Origin: Seison nebaliae
Lineage: Eukaryota > Rotifera > Pararotatoria > Seisonacea > Seisonidae
DNA: 64,000 nt
Direction: 5' to 3'
Assembly: GCA_023231475.1 (NCBI GenBank)
Contig: JALJEE010000226.1
Coordinates: 40,169-104,168 of the forward strand
The position numbers and the translations under genes are program-made. This document shows positions 31,464-46,400 of this stretch, in pieces; positions within the stretch are counted from its first letter, which is position 1, and every line of letters begins with the position of its first letter. Under the pieces are notes generated by a model. The model ran no database searches and was not told where the DNA came from. It worked only from the letters and a program-made list of their open reading frames with translations.

Positions 31464-34400
31464 CATCTGGTATGATATCACCCAGCAATTGTTCCGACGG
31501 GAAAAATGGTCAGGTATACGCGACGAATTCATTCAACGATCGACCATCATCAATGGCCGTTATTGATGAGAGAACGAAAGAGTATGGACGTACTTCAATA
31601 TCATCAATAAAATCATCAGGAACAGGAATGTCCAGTACGTCGATACAAACGTCACGGAAACGTCATCGAGATTTATTGAAAGCACTCGATATCCGTAAAT
31701 TTCATTTGAATATTTATAATCATGTCAATTGTATCAGATTGAAAAAGAAGGATATGAAACTTCGTCCAATTAATCGGAAGAAAGACACGTCATCACAAAT
31801 AGCGACGATTTGTATTCCGAAAGATGTTGTAGGAATTGAATATGATAAAAATGAAGCACTCGTACCATTAACATCACATGATTTCTTTTTTATCGGTCTA
31901 TTCGAGAACATCTTTCATATCCCTTTTAACGACATCTCCAACGTCAGTTATGCCACATATTGTTCGACGAAGAAAATGGAAGAAAATGGTGATACTGAAA
32001 ATCATCTCCAGAAATTATTAGATGTGAAAGATAGTGGTCTAAAACGGAATAAAGAAATGTTATCATTGAATAATGGTGAACAATTAGGTGTGATTAATCC
32101 GATAACTGGAAGATATGATAAGAAACAAATTAAATTGAATGAGAATGACAAAATACGTTTCAATTTATTGACAGCGTCTCATTTGGTTGAAGAGCCCGAA
32201 TATTTTTCATTAAATAATTCGTCAAGATATGATTTTAATACGCCATTATCACATTACGCATTTCCCATCAGTTTGGTGGAAGCATGTCAATTAGGATTAT
32301 TAATTCCGGGCGAATGGCAACAAGATATGAGCCATCCCAATGAGATATTTGATGATTCGATTTTGAATCCGGTCGATGGTAAATTCTATTCATTAAATAC
32401 AGCGTTAAATATGAATCTGATTAATCGAACGATCCCTCAAATATTCTTCGAAGACAAATTGATATCGATTGATTTGGCAATTCGAGAGAAATTGATCGAT
32501 GGTGATCGATGTCGATTTATCGGTTTCTCTCAAGATCTTCCAATCGTCTCTGCCATTCATCATGGATTTATTGCTCAACCATTATTATTAGCTGAAGCGA
32601 TCGAATATGGAATTGTCTCTCCAATGACGAGGAATAATTTCGTGGAGAAACAAGAACAACAATCTCCATGTTGTATGAGCGGTTCCATCAGATCGACATT
32701 AATGGAATCATGTGAAGCGATGAACATTATTTTCACTCTCACCAATCCGTGGAGTGGGAAAGTGATGAAGATGAATACGGAAGAGTATATGGCTAACGGA
32801 TTCCTCGATATGACGACATGTCAAATATTAGATTGTCAAAATGAACAATCTTATTCATTGAGCGATGGCGGACTCTCATACATTCATCGTTTACTCAATA
32901 AAGAAATTGATGGGAGCAAAGCCAATTTGTTTACACTTATTACTGAAGAGAAAATTCGTCTATTACATCGAACGATTCGTTTGACTGGCGCTTTCTTCCG
33001 TACTTCCGATCTTAACACACAAGTTCGATGGATGTCTTTATCGGAGGCTTTAAAAAAGAAACGAATCGATCTCTCTAATAATCGAGTATTGAATCAAGAT
33101 TTGAAAATTTGGGAGAATACAAAGAAATATGATCTACTCGATTATATTCTCAATCGACGTATACCAGTGACGTCGTTGAAACCGAGGAAACATGCGAAAA
33201 CGGAAACCGTCGAACAATTATTTATTTCTCAACATCTCGATTTATCAACGAATGAATTAGTTGGTTTCTATAATCAGAAATCAATTCAATTAGAAGATGC
33301 TCTTATCAAAAAATATATTAATGCTAATGATTATGTCACATTAAAATCGTTAGAGTGTCGAATCGTCAGACAACAATTACCATATCTTATGGGAATTTCC
33401 GTTATCGAGAATGTTCCCTTCTCTCCTTTCACTTTCCATCTATACAAGAAATTCATCGAAACAACAATGAACAATTCAATTTCGCCCTTACCCAAATCAA
33501 TTCATTTACAAGACAATCATCCGGAAATTAATGACGATGCAATTCCAATTCCAGTGATTCATGAAAAAGATTCAAAAGAAGATTTGAAGAAGAGAATTGT
33601 CAATTATAAATGGTCATTTGTCCGATCAGAAAATGAACCAAATTCCATCAATTCATGGCAAATTGCAAAAGTGACCTACATCGATCAAATGTCGATAATT
33701 TTATTCACCGTCGTACGATATCCATATCGTGGTCTGATTGATGGAAAGTTGACAGAGGACGGATTGATAGACGACGGAAAACTACTACCGAAGAAGAATA
33801 TCGAAAATATCCATTTTCCTTGTGAATTGACAATTGGACAAATGTATCATTCCGATCTTATCAACGACCATTCGAGTGACAGTGAAATATTTTTAAAACT
33901 TCTCCAGAATAATTTGATTAATCGTCAATTGGTGCATGTTAGAGTGAATAATGACAAATCGAATTCAAAACAAATCGAAAACGACTCGACGATATTAAAT
34001 ATCGATGAATTGATCGAAAAGAAATTTCTGTCGACGAATGGAAGATTCCGTTTGAATGATAATGAATTCGTTCTTCTCAACACAGCATTACGTTCGAAAC
34101 AATATGAGATTATTGATAATTATCCGATTATTGAGAGAATTCATTGTTATACATTCGCCTGTCGATATTCGGATGAAGTGAAAACTTTCGTCGATTCATT
34201 GACCATACCATATTTGAATGATGATAAAACGAAAATTATTCAAGTTCAAGAGAAATCTCATGAATATGTCATCTTTCCACATGATGCACCATTCATTCCT
34301 GATGAAGTGATTCATCGAGAAGTTCTTCCCAAAATCAATTTCGATCAATCTGATGAGAATTTCGATAATTATAAAAACGTCAATGGAATCGAACCACCGT

Positions 34401-37400
34401 CAACATCGAAAACGACGATTGCTTATGTGCCCCTCATTTATGATAAGGAGAATGATTCGATGATCAGTCTCAAACGTTGGTTCCATCGAACGAAAACTTC
34501 GGAAATCGACCAATTATTCACACCAGAAAATAATTATTTTATTCCTGAAATTTATCGTCAAATTTTAACAGATAATCAATTAATGAATGACAAGTCATTG
34601 AATGATATGATCCGAATGAGAATGTTTGATATAAATTCGTCGACATTTCGTAACGAGTTCTTAGAAGAATTAACAGAAAAAGATATTAAGAGGAAATTGA
34701 ATGGAAACGAAATGAAATTATTAAATTATTTTGTTGATCATTCTCAATCGGAGGAGATGACGGAAGAGAAAGCAAATGAAATATATCAATGGCAACGAGC
34801 TACACAATTAGTGGATGATATTTCGTTGTCGGATATGCAGAAATATTTCGTCAATTCTCGTTTGCTCAATCTCTTGAATAATTCATCGATGAATTCAAAT
34901 AATTTGAATTTATCAAAAGCTATCAGTTATCAAATAATTAATCCGTTTATTCCAAATGAAATTGTTGATTGTCGATGTGAAATTCCGAAGAGAATTCCAT
35001 TAATAACGGCACTCGATTCCGATTCCATTCTTACCACATCAAACGATGAGATTATTTATGATAATTGTTTATCATTCACATCAGCTTGTGCACAAAAATT
35101 AATTGGTGTTCCCATGTTAATTGGAAATCTCTTACAAGAGAAATTGATCGATGAAGATAATTTCGTTCTGATAAATGATCGTCGAGTTAATCTGTCTCAT
35201 TTGTTACGGAACGGTTTCATTTCCATGGAGAAAAGACAATTGCAGAGGAGATTGAATAAAAAAAATGAATATTCGAAAGTGTCGTCGTTGAAGGAATTGG
35301 ATGATGATTTGAATCGAGAATCCTGTCAATTCCGTTGTGTTGATGGAAAATGGAGAAATGTTTTAGAAGCTTTCCAAAATGAAGATATCGTTTTTTATGT
35401 GAGAGGCATTCATGAACATAATCGTCCATTATGTGTACGAAATAATCGATTAGATTTAAATTCAAAAGATGGAGAATTGAAATTATCGAATGATGAAAAT
35501 TTAAATAATTATGAAAAATTATTTATAGAAAACGAACAATTCACAATGGACAGAAATGGAAAGAAATGTTCACTAAAGGAGATGATGGAACGGAATTCAT
35601 TGAAAGTTGAAGATGGAAAATTCTTGATAAAAATTGAAAATGATGATGAAAATAAATGGATCGATATTACAGAATATTGTCGTCGTTATGGCAACGATGA
35701 TAATTTCGTTCGTTCACTTCTACAATTCTATCCTCATTTCACCAAAACATTAAGACCATTGACGAAGAATGATGTTAATCAGACAACCATCTTCTCATTG
35801 AAATCTTTCAAAAATCCACAAATTTCTGATGATGAAACACTTCAACGAATTCCAACAGCGACATCATCGTTGCCAGAAATGTATAAAGAGAAAACGAACG
35901 ATTTTACAATGAATATCGAAGATGCCATACGTCAGAAACTTTATATACCACAATGGAAATTGATTGATGTGGGAAACGGGAAATATGAACATCTTTCGAA
36001 ATTAATCGAATCGAATTGTGATTCCATCGAAACGACGTCATTACCGATGATGAAATTTCTATATAATCATTCCAATAAAATATTCGTCGATGTGATGAAT
36101 GGAGAGGAGATGTCACTCGAACAATTATTAGATAGAAAAGCGAATGAGAACAAGAAAGAAGTCGATTCAAATGATGATTATATACCAGGAAAATTCGATT
36201 CGATTTTAACGGACGAAACGATTTGGAATAATAAATTTCATGAAGAATGGATTCTATCGAAACCTCTCAAATTAAGTGAAGTGATGAAATATGATTTGAT
36301 GGATGAAAAGAAGAAAACGGTGAGACATCCACATACCTTCGACAATCGACAACAACCGTTCGAATTAGCGATATTATTGAAGAATTTGGATGTGTCTGAT
36401 AATTCCACTTTATATAATCCGAAAACTCGTTCCACTATCTCATTGTTGGATGGTGTGCACAATGGAATATTGACGAATTTGAAAGGAGGATCTGATAATG
36501 AGAAACCATTATCGATTATTGTTGATGATAATGGAAAAGAAGAATCATTGAAGAATGCTTGGAAAAAAGGATTAATTCCAATATCAAAACCATTATTATC
36601 TGATGTTCGTTTTGATGAGATAACAAATGAACCGATCGATCCAACGACAATGAAGTCGAATCCATATCAAACGGTGAAAGCTCATCTCAATTCGAAGATA
36701 CCTCAACTTCTCTACTTTCCTGATATAGATACATCGGATTATTTGAATTCACAATCATCATTAAGAATTTATGGTAATCCATTAATTGTTCCAACAAAAC
36801 GATCGACAATTCATCGTCATCCATATCTCATCTCATTGAACGATGCTGAAGTAGCGAATCTCGTAGATTATGAAGGGAAATTATTATTCGATTATGAAAT
36901 GGATGATATGGAAATGGATCAACAATTATTTGAAGCGATTCGAAAGAATCGAGTGAAATTATCCAAAGTTCGATCAATCGATCGAACGAAATTATATGAA
37001 AATTTATATTCACCAGAAACACCGTTAACAGTAAAAGATGAATTATGGAGACGACAACAACAATTCACTTGTAATTTTGATGATAATACAAAACATTTAT
37101 CAATCGATGAAGCGATTAAATTGAAATTTATCGATGTTGATAAGAAACTCATCCGTCAAACAACAACAACAGACGATAATGATGATGATTGGATTGGATT
37201 TGATGAAGCTGTTCAAAAACAAATTTTACCAGAAAAATCTTTATTAAAAATATCTCGAACATTGGGAGATATGACGATAATAGAAGGAATCAATTCCGGA
37301 ATTATCGATCTTCCAAACGGTTTATTATCCGTTTTTTCAAATGATAATACTGTCAAATTATACGAAACGATCGAACAAGCCCAATCGGAGAATATCATCA

Positions 37401-40400
37401 GTTCGGATGTTAAAACGATTTTGAAAGAATTTCAAATGAATTGTCAATTTCCTAATGAAATCGATTATGATATTAATAAGAATCAATACAAAATTGCATC
37501 GGCAGTTGGAGGAAATGTTACTGGTCCGAAAATGTTGCCAATTGAAGTTGAGAAGGTGGAGAATTTACCATCAATTAATCCAAATCGATCGACAGATATT
37601 CGACGATCGATGGATCGAGTTTCCAGATCATCATCGAAACGAAGTTTATTTTCAATGAATGATTCTATGAGATTGACAAGATTATCAGTCGCATCCAAAT
37701 TACTCAGTCAACAACCATGTGTAGCTGATGGAAAGAATCATTTCATATCATTTTCTGATGCTGTGGAAAAGAATTTGATTGTGATTGATAAAAATACGAA
37801 TAATTTAAAATATGATAAATTTGGTGATGGTAAAAATATGATTTCGTTAAAAGAAGCAATGAAAGAGAATGATATAGAACCGAAATTATTTCATTTGTTA
37901 AAAATGAAGACGAATCTTCCAATTTCAACAAATAAACTTTTCGATCCAATAAATGAGAATGAGAAGAAATTGATGGACGTGGAAATGGCGATCGGTGCGA
38001 AAATTTTGAAATCGACAACACTCGAATTCGAGTTAGGACAACGATTAAATTATTCGAAGAATGAATGTCGAAAAGTTCCTTGGTTGACGTTGATCGCGAA
38101 AGAATGTCCCACCACCACAATTTATGAGAATGAGAAAAATTATCGGAAAACGGAAAAACTTCCGTTAATTTCCGATTATTTACAATTGGGATTAGTGTCA
38201 AAAACGGGACATTTGAAAGATGTGAATTCCGGTCGTCAATTATCGATAATTGAAGCAGTCGCTTCCAATCTCATCGATATTGATCGAGTCAACGAAGTTT
38301 ATATGAGGAAATATGATAAACGAGTTCCATTATTCGATGCGATTTGTGAGGGAGTAGTAGATGTGAATACAGGAGTGTATCGTGATTATAATGTTCGAAC
38401 TGATGCAATGTCATTATCCAGTGCTTATGAACGATCGTTTATTCGACCATCGAATGATATCGAACGTCGTCGTCTATTAAACGAATGGAAATTTAAACAT
38501 CCATTTTATGAATTGAGACATTTGTCATTGGACGAATTAAAACAAAAGAAATTTGTAGATTTGAATGAGAAATTAATTCGAAAGAAAAATAATGAATTGA
38601 AATCGTTTAATGAAATTTTGATGGAAATGACTTTTCCGGAAATGATGGAGAAAATTGAGGGAAAAGAAATGGAAATTTGTGAGAGACAAGCTGAAATCGT
38701 TAACAAATGCGTCAAAGTAAAAGTAAGTGATAATCAAATGTATTCGGTGCATGAAGCGATAGAAAACGGTTTATTGCCATTTGAATTTTTAACGGGAGAA
38801 AATACGAAAGAAATTTCATTAGATGATAAACTGAAAAAGAAGTTACTTCATAAAATTTCATTGAATATGGATGAGACTAAATATACGAAACATGGAACAC
38901 ATGAAAAGATGATTTATGATTTATTGATGGAAAAGGATATTGATTTAAGCAATCTCTCCATACGGAAACAATCAGATGAGAGTACGACAATTTTGGGTGA
39001 CTATGTCCCATTAAGTGAAGCAGTCAAAACCAATTATATGAGTGAAAGAGATGTAGATATCCTCCAATCACTCCAATCATTTATTCAGATTAATCATCAT
39101 CTCCCGTCAACAGAGAAAAGGAAATCAAATAAATTATATACTGCATCTGAAAATCTAGAACGACTCTTCCTCCATTCCCTCCCAGAAGAGGATAAAGAAG
39201 AAGAAAAGAAATCGGATGATAGTATAGTGCCAGTCACTTATGTGTTAGAAGAAGAAAGTGAATTATTGACAGACGACGAACCGAAATCGACAAGAGATTC
39301 TCGAATTATGAAATTGGGAGATACTCGAAAATTGAAGAGTGTCTCTTTTGATGATATTTCAATTCCTAATTTTTTCATCGATCATCCAAATCTTACTATT
39401 GATGAGAATATTCATGTGGTTGATGCGGTTCAAAAGAATCTCATCAATTTTCAAGATAAAACCGTTCAAGTTAATGGGAAATGTGTGGGATGGTCAGACG
39501 CCGTTTTGAAAGGACAAATGGATCCAGTTCTCTTCTATTTATTACGTGCACCATCTGGTGTGGTTCCACATGATGAATATTCGGATGATGGAGATACTTG
39601 TGATGATGAAGAAGATGATGATAATGATGATGGTTTTGGTGATGGTGAAAAGAAGACGAAATTGAAAAAGATATCAGAAAATTTATCATCTCCAAGTAAA
39701 TATACGATGAAGAAGAATGAAGATATGACAATTGGCGATTTAATTAGTACGAATAAAATCGATATAACCAAAAATAAATTGTCTGGATGTTCGAACGATG
39801 TGATTGACCAGATGCAAGTTTATGAAAGTATGTTACCACAATTACGGAAGATTTCCAACAATATAAATTTAAGACGGAATTCCGAATCGGATACAGACGA
39901 ACATGTTCGTTTTTCGTCTACATTAAATCATATTCCGGTGACGTTAGAGAAAATCGTTCGAGATGGTCTCTATACGGCACCGAAGAATTATTATACTCCG
40001 GCATTCATTCAACATCCGACAATTAAGAAGATTCAAATGACAATTCCTGAAGCGATATTATTAGGCATTCTACCACATAATACACAATTCGAATTATCTC
40101 CAACTTTCCGTTATTCGGCTATTGACAAACCGTTAAAACAACATCTGACACCGGAAAAAGTGATGTTAGACAAATATTTGAATAATCAACTCACATCTAA
40201 AGATCGACAACCATTAAATCATCCTCTTCTACCAGAAGTTCAACCAGTGGAACCGTTGAAAGTCGTCGAACATAAACCATACACAACCATCAGAGATAAT
40301 TATGATGATTTCGAAGTCTCCTCCAATCTGAGTACATCAGCGAATGAGAATGAAAATATTAGTCATCATCATCATCCGACTAATGACAATATTCCATCAT

Positions 40401-43400
40401 CGAGGAAATCACACGATAATAAACAACATCGTATTCATCAGAATAAAATACCGGAAAATCAGAAGAATTTTGTTGAGATTGATCTCTCACGAGTACCCGA
40501 ATCAGAATTGGTCGTCACTCACTTCCCAAATGATGATGGATCACCTTATCAGTTCCCAATGAAATTGGAAGATGCAATTCTCAGTGATTTATATGTTGCT
40601 CCTACCACTACTAATCCTCCACTAATTCATCATCCGTCTGATGGAGAGAAGAATTTGATGAGTTTATTCGAAGCAGTTGAAAAGGGCATTCTCGATCCCG
40701 AATCATCAGTAGAGAAGTTACCGGATTTCCAATACAATCCATTAGATAAGCCGAAAGCGGAATATATAACATTTAGACAATTGATGACGAACACTCCGAA
40801 GAAGTACACGTCAGTCAAAGTATTATTTCCAACGAAGAAAGATGTTGAGAAATTGAAGAAAAAGAAAAAAATAAAAGAGGAGGAAGAGAAGAAGAAGAAG
40901 AAAATGGAAGAAGAGAAAGAAGAAGTAGTCAAGGATAATAAAAATGATGTTACATCGAAGTTAGAGAAGATTCTCGATGATGGAGAGATGAAGGAAATAA
41001 AAGATATTAATGATGTTGAAGGAACTAATGGGAATGAAAATAATTTAGTTGCTGCTGTTGCTGCCGTTACTGCTGTTGCTGCCGATGCTCCTCGAGATGG
41101 AAGAAGTCCATCCAACACAACAAATTCATTAGTGGAGGAAGAGAAAAAAAAGAATATTAGTCAGCCTTCTCAATTCACTCAAAATCGAACTAATATGACA
41201 GCAACTTCATTTCCTCCAATCAATGCAACTCGACAACAAGACAAATCATCGATAGATGACAAACCATCGAAAGATGACGATGGAACAGCAACAATCGAAG
41301 GAACATTAGATGAGTCGAACAAAGATCTAATCAATTCACCGATTATTTCGTTCGTTCAGACACAATCATCGAAATCGCCTCATATCCTCGAACCGAGTAA
41401 CAATTCCGCTTCTTTTCCTATTTTCCAACAACAATCGATCAATTCATCGTTCAATGACAATAAATTAATGAAAAATGGAAATAATCATACACCATCCATG
41501 AATGATGATAATATGAAGAATATGTCGCCTACATCTAGTCATGAGAATAAGAAGGACATATTGGAACAATTCGACCCTGAACAGTCGAGAGAAAACTCGA
41601 TTATTATTCCATCATCTGAACATCTAATAACATCTGCACAAAAAGATAATGACTCAAATATTCATTTCCCTCCTAAACAAATATTCATTCATCAGCAATT
41701 TAATACTGATCTTTCCTATCATCATCATCAAATCAGTAAACCATCTCTCACTCCTCAAGACAAAAATTGTAGTGAATTGAACAAAAAGGACAACTCACTT
41801 CTCATTTCAACACCATCGAACTTCGATGAAGAAAACAGAGAAAAGATTATTGATGAAATTAGAGATAAGGGAGTCGATGATAAGAGAATAGTATCATCCA
41901 CTAATGGTTATGATGATTATGATGATGTTAAGTTTAATCCATCAAATAAACATCAAGAATCAATTTATAAAGATGACTGTGGCAATTATGTTATTATCGT
42001 TTCCTCTCCACGTACGAACAATGAAACTTCGCCAAGTAACGTTATAACAACAATTAACGATAATTCAAATTCATCGGAAAGAAAACGTTTTGATGACAAA
42101 TCGCCAATTAATTTGAAAGACAAATCGCCATACAATAACGATCCACCAAATAATTTCCCAGAGAAACCGTCAACCAATTTAGAAGAAAGACCATCAAATA
42201 ATTTCGAAGACAAATCTCCTAATAATTTCCAGGAAAAACCATCAAATAATAGTTTCACAGAAAAATCACCAAATAATTTAGAAGAACTTTCAAATTATTT
42301 CACGGAAATACCATCGAACAATTTTCAAGACAAATCTCCAAAAAGGTTCGAGGAAAAACCATCAAATAATTTAGAAGAGAAACCCTCAAATAGTTTAGAA
42401 AAACCGTCAAACAATATAAAAGACCAATCTCCAAATAATTTCCAAGATATACCCGCGAATTATTTAGAACAAAAATCTCCAAAAAATTTCGAGGAAAAAC
42501 CATCAAATAATTTAGAAGAGAATCCGTCAAATAATTTAGAAGAGAAACCATCAAATAATTTAGAAGAGAATCCGTCAAATAATTTCGAGGAAAAACCATC
42601 AAATAATTTAGAAGAGAATCCGTCAAATAATTTAGAAGAGAAACCATCAAACAATATAAAAGACGAATCTCCAAATAATTTCCAGAATATATCATCGAAT
42701 AATCAAGAAGAGAAACCATCAAAGGATTTGGAAAAACCATCAAATAATTTCCAGGAAAAACCATCAAATAATTTCCAGGAAATACCATCGAATAATTTAG
42801 AGAACAAATCTCCAAATAATTATGAGGGAGGAGAATCGTCAAATAAACTAGAAGAGAAACTGTCAGATAAATTAAAATCTCCAAATAAATCTCAGGAAAT
42901 CGATGAAGAGAGACGAATATTAGTCGACAATTCAATAAATAATCTCGTTGATGATCCGTCCAAAGTTCTCGAGAAATTATCATCGAATACCAATCGAGAA
43001 ATGACAGTGACAAATAATAGTCCGTCTATCATTCGAAAGAAAGGGGAAGTGATAGATGGTTCAATCGATAAAAAAGATTTTGATCGAATGAATAATTTGT
43101 CTAACAATAAATTGATGGAAGAGAATTTGAAGAGATTGGAAGAGAGTAAGAAGGAAATTCTCTTTCCCACACTTGACAAAAAGAGTGAAGGTCGAAACAT
43201 ATCGAATTTGTTGTTCAATGATTTTGAAGAGGAAGCATCGATGAGAGAAGAAGATAAGAAATATTATCAGATTCTTGACAAATTAACGACAGATGAAGGC
43301 ATTCCTACTCACTATCGGAAGTTATCAGAAATATTACCCGAAGAGACGTCGCCTGAGACGTTGGGAACGATTGATGATGACGTTTTATGTACAAAAATGT

Positions 43401-46400
43401 ATCGATTACCGTCGTACGATGAATTGATAATTGAGAAGAATAATTTCAATATTGACAATGAAGAAATTCGACATCAACGAGAGTTGTTGAAAGAGAGAGA
43501 TGTCGATCCAACTACTACTCCCATCGACTTCTTCTATTCGATTGTTACCGACAAAAATGATCAACCGAAAACTGATTGGATTACATCAGTGAAGGATACG
43601 AATTCTGACGAAAGGCTAACATTAAAATCGGCATTAGAATCCGGTGTAATGGACCCAATTGATTTCTCTTATCGTCAAAATACTACAACTTCCCATGGCA
43701 ACAACGAGCAACAACAACAACAGCAAGGTCAACGAGCAACATCGTCAACGATACGAAGTTCATTGTCGTATGAAGAGGCGAAGTGTCGAGAGAAAATCGA
43801 GACATTAGAAGAACGACTAAGAATGTTGAAACGATTAGATTTACAGAAAAGACAAATGCAATTGTTGACGAAAGAATTGCAAGATTTAATTTATACTATC
43901 GTACCATCAGAAACGGTAGATGATAAAGGTGAGAAAATCTTTATTATTTCTGATGTATTCGATCCGAAACAAGAGAGACATGTCTCAGTGATGGAAGCGA
44001 GAAAGAAAGGTCTCCTCAATTTCAATGATATGTCAAAAGCTTATAATTATGGAGAACATTCATTTCGATCAGCATTACAAAATCATCTCATTTCATCAAT
44101 AAAAGATTATATCAGAAATCGTTTACGATTGGCACATTTCCCTCATTTTTCTCCTGAAACAATATCGTCTGCCGAACAATTGGAATTGATAGCACCACCA
44201 AAATTCCGATTTCATGTTCTGGGAACATTCTCCGATTCGAATGATGAACCACAACAAAAAATTCCTGATATTCCATATAATGTGGTGATTTGTGCACCGG
44301 ATGAACGTCGAACAGAACAATTCTCTGATGGTTCCGATATCGGATTAGTAGTGAATTTGAGAGATTATCCAACGATGGAAGTGAAGGAAGCGGTGAAGAA
44401 AGGTCTCATTCGACAATATCCTCATTATCGTTATGTTGATGAAGAGAAGGAAATTAATAAATCATTAATCGATGCAATTAATGATGGAGAATTGATTACA
44501 CTTCAACGATATTTAGCGAAAACGATTTTTGAAAAAAATTCGTCCGCATTCGGCACTTCTCATGTCAAAATTGGAACACCTCCTCCAACACCCAAATTTC
44601 CATTGAATGAACAAATGGAAGAAAAAAGAGAATTATCTGGAATCAAACCAAATGAATTAAATGATGAATTGAATCGATTAGTGAAAGAGAAACGAAATCG
44701 TAAACAGAAGAAATCGAAACAAACCATCAATCCATTAACGATGAATGAACGGTTTAGAAAGAATAGAAATGAATTAAAGAAGGAATTGAAAGATTTCGTT
44801 TTTAATATTATTCGATCACCCAAAGATATTTTCATCATCTCTTATGTCTACGAAGATATCGAACATACGAAATTGTTGAATTTGGAAGAAGCAGTAGAGA
44901 AGAAGATTATCAATTTGAAGAAGAGCAGTTATTTCGGACGAACACACTCCAAATCACATTCGAATAATTCACCGTTGACTATTCAACATGCTATTAATGC
45001 TGGTCATATCGTTAACATTAACGAATATTTTCATAAAAGTTTATTGAAAGATATTGAGATGGAATTGGTGGAGAATTATCCGTTTGAAGAGAATTCTTTA
45101 TCTCACACTTTCACTATTAGTGTTCCTGATACACAATCACAAACTGCTATTCAATATGTTGTTATTCAAGAAAAGAATTTGAATGAAAAGAATAATTTGA
45201 ATACTTATTTAATTACCGGTGTGAGAATTGATGCAGATAATGATGATTCCATTTATCTCGCTCCCACCAGTAAATTATTTAATGATTTGGTGAAATGTGA
45301 GGAGTCGACAGGATATTATTATCTCCCGAAAAATCAATCGATAAATGAAGCCATTTCAAACGGAAATATGATGACCTTACAACAGTCGTCGATGATCTTG
45401 AGAGGTAATCGAACATTGAGCGAAGTGAACAAAGAATCAATGAAGCGATTAATTGACGATGATCTGAATGAAATTTTCGCGACTTATCCTCCATTTCCTT
45501 ATGAGAAGAATGAAAACATTCATCTATTAAATTCTTACATTAATGACGACGGAAGAATGTTATCGATCGAACAAGCGATGAAAGAAGACAAAATTCGTTT
45601 TAACGAAAAATCTTATGAACCTGTAATATTTGATGGTGATGATAACGGAAATTACATCACGGTAATTGACGCGATTGAGAAAGGAATCATTTTAGAAATG
45701 AAATCATTCACTTCTCAACAATTGGAATGTTTAGAGAAGAAATATGAGAATAATTCAAAAATATTGAAGGAATTAATTGAATTGAAGAATGAAGGAAATG
45801 AGTCAAATTCGATGAATGATGAGAAAATTTTGAATGAGAAAGAATTGTATGAATATCTTTATCAGAATTTACATTTAATCGAATTGAAACAATTAAATAA
45901 GAATTTCCTCATTTGTCCAATGGGCTCGGATGATAGAAGATTTTTGACAAGTCTCCGTCATGATCGTCATTCACTTCCTCCTCGAAGAATTTTGGAGAAA
46001 TCATTAATTGGATTGAATGGAAAGAATGAATCGATTTATTTGAAGAATAAAAAAACTCTCAACAAATTACGACGAGGTGATGATTACGAAGATATTTATG
46101 ATTATATGAGAACGCGCTACATCAATGAGAATAAGAGTGAGAATATATCGAGTATCATCGATAATTATCCATTATCTGTCGTCCATTTCATCGATCCAAC
46201 ACCATCATCGTCAAACGATAAATCAACTTCGTCACTTCATACGATAACGACGAACGTATCGTCAGCATCAGATGTTCTCGTATTGATGTATGTGAAGAAT
46301 GAGAAGGATGATAAAATGAATATCGATGAAGCGATTCGAGATAATTATCTCATCAATACCAATCATGAACAAATGAAAAATTCGAAAGTTCTTGATGGAA

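Noticed and set aside
40630-41118. 162-codon minus-strand frame rich in Ser/Phe
   Set aside because: Antisense to the Lys/Glu-rich linker of the plakin exon; no start context and no independent support.
42300-43013. 237-codon minus-strand frame with many NYLMVF repeats
   Set aside because: Complement of the PSNNLEEK repeat tract in the plakin exon; the same 24-bp periodicity explains it.
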